Below are positions 6,601 through 9,978 of a stretch of 9,978 nucleotides of DNA, piece by piece. Both the position numbers and the translations under genes were made by a program. The stretch spans positions 1 through 9,978 of the forward strand of contig JADFVY010000115.1 in NCBI GenBank assembly GCA_015222795.1, given 5' to 3'. Under the pieces are notes generated by a model. The model saw nothing but the letters and a program-made list of their open reading frames with translations. It was not told where the DNA came from and ran no database searches. Every line of letters begins with the position of its first letter. The stretch's first letter is position 1. This stretch comes from Pseudomonadota bacterium. Its GTDB lineage: Bacteria > Pseudomonadota > Alphaproteobacteria > UBA8366 > JADFVY01.

Positions 6601-8481
6601 ATGACAGAATTCGAAGGCGTCATTCCGGCGCTTGGCCAGGCGTTGAGCAAACGCGGCTATTCAGTACTGACCCCCGTGCAACAGGCCGTTCTGGCCCCTG
6701 AACTCAGGGACGCCGACATCCTGGTTTCCGCCCAGACCGGATCGGGCAAGACCGTGGCGTTCGGCCTGGCGTTCGCGCCCACGCTGCTGGACGGCACGGA
6801 CCGTTTCGACCGCGCGACCGCGCCCCTGGCGCTGGCCATCGCCCCGACCCGGGAACTGGCGTTGCAGGTCAAGCGTGAACTGGAATGGCTGTACGAATCG
6901 ACGGGCGCCTCCGTCGCCTCATGCGTTGGCGGCATGGATATGCGAAGCGAGCGCCAGGCCCTGGGCCGTGGCGCGCATATCGTCGTCGGCACGCCAGGAC
7001 GACTGCGCGATCACGTCGAGCGCGGATCCTTGAATATGACGGAACTCAGGGCGGTGGTGCTGGACGAGGCCGACGAAATGCTCGACATGGGCTTTCGCGA
7101 GGACCTTGAATTCATCCTCGGCTCCGCGCCGGCCAAACGGCGCACGTTGCTGTTTTCCGCCACCGTGCCGCGCTCAATCGCTTCCCTCGCCGCGCGATAC
7201 CAGCGCAATGCGGTGCGTATTTCCACCTCGGCGGAACAGAAACAACATCTCGACATCGAATACCGCGCTCTCACCATCGCACCCCACGACCAGGAAAATG
7301 CCATCATCAACGTACTGCGGTATTTCGAGGCGAAAAATGCCCTCGTATTCTGCGCCACCCGCGCGACCGTCAACCACATGACCAGCCGCTTCAACAACCG
7401 GGGTCTCTCGGTGGTGGCGCTGTCGGGCGAATTGAGCCAGAACGAACGTAGCCACGCCCTGCAAGCCATGCGCGACGGGCGGGCGCGGGTATGCGTTGCC
7501 ACCGACGTGGCGGCGCGTGGCCTCGACCTGCCCAATCTGGAGCTGGTGATCCACGCGGACCTCCCGAAAAACCGCGAATCCCTTCTGCACAGGAGCGGGC
7601 GAACCGGACGCGCCGGACGCAAGGGGGTGAGCGTCCTGATCGTGCCCCACAGCGCGGGCAAGCGCACCGAGCGGCTGTTGCAAAGCGCCAATGTCAAGGC
7701 CGCATGGGCCAAACCGCCATCCGCCGACGAAATCATGCGGCGCGACGACGAGCGCATCCTCGCTGACCCGGCCCTGAGTGAACCATTGAAGGACGACGAG
7801 AAAACCTTCACCCGGGAGCTTCTCGCCCGGCACGGCGCCGAGCAGGTCGCCGCCGCTTTTTTGCGTCTGTACCGCGCGGGCCAGTCCGCGCCGGAGGAAT
7901 TGCGGGATATCGCGCCCGGCGTGCCCAGGGAAGATAAAGCAAGGCCACGCGACGACTTCAAGAACAGCGTGTGGTTCTCTCTGTCGGCCGGCCGCGAGCA
8001 ATCCGCCGAACCGCGCTGGCTGTTGCCGATGCTGTGCAAGGCCGGCAACATCACCAAGCGCGAAATCGGCGCCATCAGGATCAATCAGGACGAATCCCTG
8101 GTGGAGCTTGCGCCAGGATGCGTCGAGAAGTTCCTCGAAGCCGTGGGCCCCAGCCGCACTTTGGAAAAAAACATCGTTGTGACCCGCCTGGACGGTACCC
8201 CGAAAAGCATCAAGGACATTCGTGACAAGCCGGGAGCGAACAAAAAGCCATATGTCTCGAAATCCGGCGCGCGAGCCAGATTGGAACCGAAACGCAATTT
8301 TGCGCAGACGCCCGCCGAACCGTCGGGAGACCCAATTACCCAGGACCGGCCCATATTAAAGGCCAAGAGCAAGAAACCCTATAAACCTAAATTCGCCAAG
8401 GCGGGCGCAAAGACCCGCAATCCGGACATGCCCGGCGCCAAAAAACCAAAACGGAAAAAGCCAAAAAACAAAGCCGGCTAA
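6601..8481 (+). CDS. DEAD-box RNA helicase with DbpA-like RNA-binding domain
   Basis: A 626-residue ATP-dependent RNA helicase acting in the cytoplasm, probably in ribosome assembly or cold and mRNA structure handling. All core motifs are seen: Q motif (GYSVLTPVQ near 19-27), motif I AQTGSGKT (44-51), Ia PTREL (82-86), II DEAD (155-158), III SAT (186-188), IV VFCATR (249-254), V ATDVAARGLD (300-309) and VI HRSGRTGR (330-337). After a helical middle region, residues about 455-520 resemble the DbpA/CsdA RNA-binding domain (FSLSAG, then an REIGAIRI strand). In E. coli DbpA that domain recognises 23S rRNA, so an rRNA target is plausible by analogy but unproven. The last 100 residues are very rich in lysine and proline and are probably a flexible RNA-binding tail. 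An in-frame stop at 6583-6585 rules out an earlier start. It converges on the fic gene with a 37-base gap that has no clear terminator. Confidence 0.95.
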   Translation: MTEFEGVIPALGQALSKRGYSVLTPVQQAVLAPELRDADILVSAQTGSGKTVAFGLAFAPTLLDGTDRFDRATAPLALAIAPTRELALQVKRELEWLYESTGASVASCVGGMDMRSERQALGRGAHIVVGTPGRLRDHVERGSLNMTELRAVVLDEADEMLDMGFREDLEFILGSAPAKRRTLLFSATVPRSIASLAARYQRNAVRISTSAEQKQHLDIEYRALTIAPHDQENAIINVLRYFEAKNALVFCATRATVNHMTSRFNNRGLSVVALSGELSQNERSHALQAMRDGRARVCVATDVAARGLDLPNLELVIHADLPKNRESLLHRSGRTGRAGRKGVSVLIVPHSAGKRTERLLQSANVKAAWAKPPSADEIMRRDDERILADPALSEPLKDDEKTFTRELLARHGAEQVAAAFLRLYRAGQSAPEELRDIAPGVPREDKARPRDDFKNSVWFSLSAGREQSAEPRWLLPMLCKAGNITKREIGAIRINQDESLVELAPGCVEKFLEAVGPSRTLEKNIVVTRLDGTPKSIKDIRDKPGANKKPYVSKSGARARLEPKRNFAQTPAEPSGDPITQDRPILKAKSKKPYKPKFAKAGAKTRNPDMPGAKKPKRKKPKNKAG

Positions 8482-8518
8482 AACCGGTCGAATGGGTCTT
8501 TATCAGCGCCGCTTGGTA

Positions 8519-9670
8519 TCAGACGTCCGAAAACAGGCTGATGTAGGACGTATAGCTGAAGCGCCTGTTTCGGACGTGCCCGGTAATCTCCCGGACAAGG
8601 CCTTCTTCCTCGAATTTCGCCATCAGGGCGTTGGCCGACTGGTAGGTTACACCAAGTAGCTCGGCAACCTTATTGACCTGCACGATGGGCTGTTCGAACA
8701 GGTGCTCCAGAACATTGATCCCATTTCCTGCAACGCGACCAAGCCGTTGGATGATCAGCCGTCGGTGGTCTTCGCGCATGTCTACGATTTTTCGCGCCGT
8801 TTGCGTCGCTTCGTTCGAGACCTCGGCAACACCCTCCAAAAAGAACTTGAGCCAACTCTCCCAATCGCCGTTGTCTCGCGTACCCTGCAGAAGCTCGTAG
8901 TAGCGCTGGCGGTGCTTCTTGAAATAGTGTGACAGATACAGGACCGGTTTGGACAGTATTTCCTGCTGGCACAGAAGGAACGTGATGAGAAGTCGACCGA
9001 CGCGGCCGTTACCGTCAAGAAACGGATGGATGGTCTCGAACTGCGCGTGCATAAGACCGATCCTGATCAGTGCCGGGATGTCCACATCGGCGTGGAGGAA
9101 GCGCTCAAAGTCACCAAGCACGTCCATAAGCTGAGACGGGGGCGGCGGTACGAAGCTGGCGTCGCTGATAGTACCGCCCATAACGCCGATCCAGTTCTGA
9201 CTTTCACGAAATTCGCCGGGGTTCAACTGGTTGCCACGGACGCCCTGCATCAGAAGCTTATGAATCTCACGGATCAACCGTAGAGACATCGGCAGCGTCT
9301 CCTGCCGCTGCAGACCGTAATTCATGGCATTGACGTAGTTCAGAACCTCGCCGACATCGTTGGGCCGCTCGGGGTCGAATATCTGCGCCTCGACCTCAAG
9401 GACATCGTTGATCGACGCTTGGGTACCCTCGATCTGGCTCGAAAGAACAGCTTCCTTGCGGACATACATGAAGATGAACAATTCGGGGTTCGGCAGCGTC
9501 TGAATGGAACCGTCGAGCCGCCCTAACGCCCGATCCGCCCTGGAAAGCAGCACCTGCATCTCCCCGTCGATCCTGACGGGAGGAGCAGGCGGCAAAGCCT
9601 CGGGGATGAAAGCGTTGTAGCCTTCCATCTGCCGAACGTATCGGCCTGTTGTCCTGGCGGCGCGATTCAT
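8519..9670 (-). CDS. Fic family protein, probable AMP-transferase
   Basis: A 383-residue Fic protein, of the kind that moves AMP (or another nucleotide-derived group) from a nucleotide onto a hydroxyl side chain of a target protein. The complete catalytic motif HPFLDGNGRVGR is at 215-226, with H215 as the expected base. A N-terminal Fic_N-type region carries SSQIEG (77-82), which fits the inhibitory motif [S/T]xxxE[G/N] with E81 as the autoinhibitory glutamate; a motif N-terminal to the Fic core marks a self-inhibited class II Fic. Residues about 305-370 look like a winged-helix domain (VNKVAELLGVTYQSANALM), as in many stand-alone Fic proteins that may bind DNA. No antitoxin gene is adjacent, which agrees with built-in inhibition. 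An in-frame stop lies just upstream, so ATG at 9670 is the first possible start. The ribosome binding site is poor: AGGA sits 16 bases away. Target and role are unknown. Confidence 0.95.
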   Translation of the reverse strand: MNRAARTTGRYVRQMEGYNAFIPEALPPAPPVRIDGEMQVLLSRADRALGRLDGSIQTLPNPELFIFMYVRKEAVLSSQIEGTQASINDVLEVEAQIFDPERPNDVGEVLNYVNAMNYGLQRQETLPMSLRLIREIHKLLMQGVRGNQLNPGEFRESQNWIGVMGGTISDASFVPPPPSQLMDVLGDFERFLHADVDIPALIRIGLMHAQFETIHPFLDGNGRVGRLLITFLLCQQEILSKPVLYLSHYFKKHRQRYYELLQGTRDNGDWESWLKFFLEGVAEVSNEATQTARKIVDMREDHRRLIIQRLGRVAGNGINVLEHLFEQPIVQVNKVAELLGVTYQSANALMAKFEEEGLVREITGHVRNRRFSYTSYISLFSDV

Positions 9671-9726
9671 GGCTGAACCATTAAATTCCTATTCTAGTCT
9701 GGTCACAATACAGGGACTCGCGGCCC

Positions 9727-9820
9727 CCCATATTCAAGGCTGATGACAATATAGAGGTCTATATAGACCCATATTCAAACCAATGGAAATAAGCCAGTGT
9801 GGCTCGGGCCATATTAAAGG
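9727..9820. repeat. Three phased short direct repeats upstream of fic
   Basis: CCCATATTCAA occurs perfectly at 9727-9737 and 9768-9778. A near copy, CCATATTAAAGG at 9809-9820, differs by one base from CCATATTCAAGG at 9728-9739. The steps are 41 and 40 bases, close to four DNA turns, so the copies would face the same side of the helix. They lie in the likely promoter region of fic, reading as TTGAATATGGG in the direction of that gene. Confidence 0.5.
9756..9769. repeat. 14-bp perfect palindrome
   Basis: GGTCTATATAGACC is its own reverse complement. It lies about 85 bases upstream of the fic start and touches the second of the phased repeats. A palindrome like this suits a dimeric repressor, but no regulator is identified. 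Confidence 0.5.
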
Positions 9821-9842
9821 CCACCAATAACACAGTAGCCTG

Positions 9843-9867
9843 TGAGCTGGTCCCACTTTGTTGGACA
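9843..9867 (+). mobile_element. Possible solitary IS150-type terminal repeat
   Basis: The stretch beginning TGAGCTGGTCCCACTTTG and continuing TTGGACA resembles the terminal inverted repeats of the IS3 family, IS150 group, as I recall them (TG start, CTG, CCCA, TTTTGTTGGAC). No transposase gene and no matching second end are present; the tRNA gene begins 28 bases further on. If real, it is a truncated remnant. The call rests on memory of the family, not on a search. Confidence 0.35.
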
Positions 9868-9895
9868 GTCTGGCGGCCAGGTTAAGGTGTCTTGC

Positions 9896-9969
9896 TGGCT
9901 GGGGCGGCAGGGATCGAACCTGCGATGACGGGATCAAAACCCGCTGCCTTACCGCTTGGCTACGCCCCA
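9896..9969 (-). tRNA. tRNA-Gln (anticodon TTG)
   Basis: A complete 74-base cloverleaf on the minus strand. The acceptor stem TGGGGCG (9969-9963) pairs with CGCCCCA (9906-9900). The anticodon stem GCGGG/CCCGT encloses the loop TTTTGAT, giving anticodon TTG, which reads CAA (glutamine). The T arm is GCAGG-TTCGATC-CCTGC. The discriminator base is G and the 3' CCA is encoded in the DNA. The T1-A72 first pair and G73 are usual for bacterial tRNA-Gln. No intrinsic terminator is clear downstream. Confidence 0.95.
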
Positions 9970-9978
9970 ATCGCGACC

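Noticed and set aside
7011..8084. 357-residue minus-strand open frame opposite the helicase
   Set aside because: The sense strand carries all helicase motifs; the antisense product is rich in S, R and A with no domain.
8482..8518. Bidirectional terminator between the convergent helicase and fic genes
   Set aside because: The 37-base gap has only a short CCGG repeat and no stem followed by a T-run on either strand.
8519..9670. Fic with a separate antitoxin (FicT/FicA or Doc/Phd type) toxin system
   Set aside because: No small partner gene is next to it, and the protein carries its own inhibitory motif and a full-length stand-alone layout.
9734..9970. 78-residue minus-strand open frame over the tRNA and spacer
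   Set aside because: It runs through the complete tRNA-Gln gene and the repeat region; it is not a plausible protein gene.

Overview
The window reads as ordinary bacterial chromosome, most likely from an alphaproteobacterium of the Rhodospirillales type. This rests on the GC-rich, tightly coding sequence and on three proteins typical of that group: a YcaD-type MFS transporter, a DUF3775 protein, and a DEAD-box helicase with a DbpA-like RNA-binding domain. This placement is inference; no marker gene is present. There are five convincing protein genes and one tRNA.

Layout, left to right. Positions 1-252 hold no recognisable gene but contain two good hairpins upstream of an MFS transporter gene (253-1539, +). 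A short DUF3775 gene follows (1654-2064, +). Next is a very large soluble hybrid histidine kinase (2281-6435, +, GTG start) with six PAS domains, one GAF domain, a HisKA/HATPase core and a C-terminal receiver. A DEAD-box RNA helicase (6601-8481, +) ends only 37 bp from the 3' end of a convergent Fic-family gene (8519-9670, -). Between fic and a tRNA-Gln(TTG) gene (9896-9969, -) lies a 225-bp AT-richer spacer with phased short direct repeats, a 14-bp perfect palindrome and what looks like a single terminal repeat of an IS150-type insertion sequence.

The four plus-strand genes are separated by about 115-215 bp and do not form an obvious operon or shared pathway; they look like independent housekeeping and signalling functions. 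The right edge (fic, IS-like end, tRNA) has the look of a small accessory insertion at a tRNA, though this is inferred from context only.

I see no CRISPR array, phage module, secretion system or biosynthetic cluster. The most unusual items are the exact-length tandem PAS duplications in the kinase (2 x 132 and 3 x 125 residues), a possible FixL-like haem-type first PAS, the phased repeats upstream of fic, and the structured leader of the MFS gene. None of these amounts to clear evidence of a new system.
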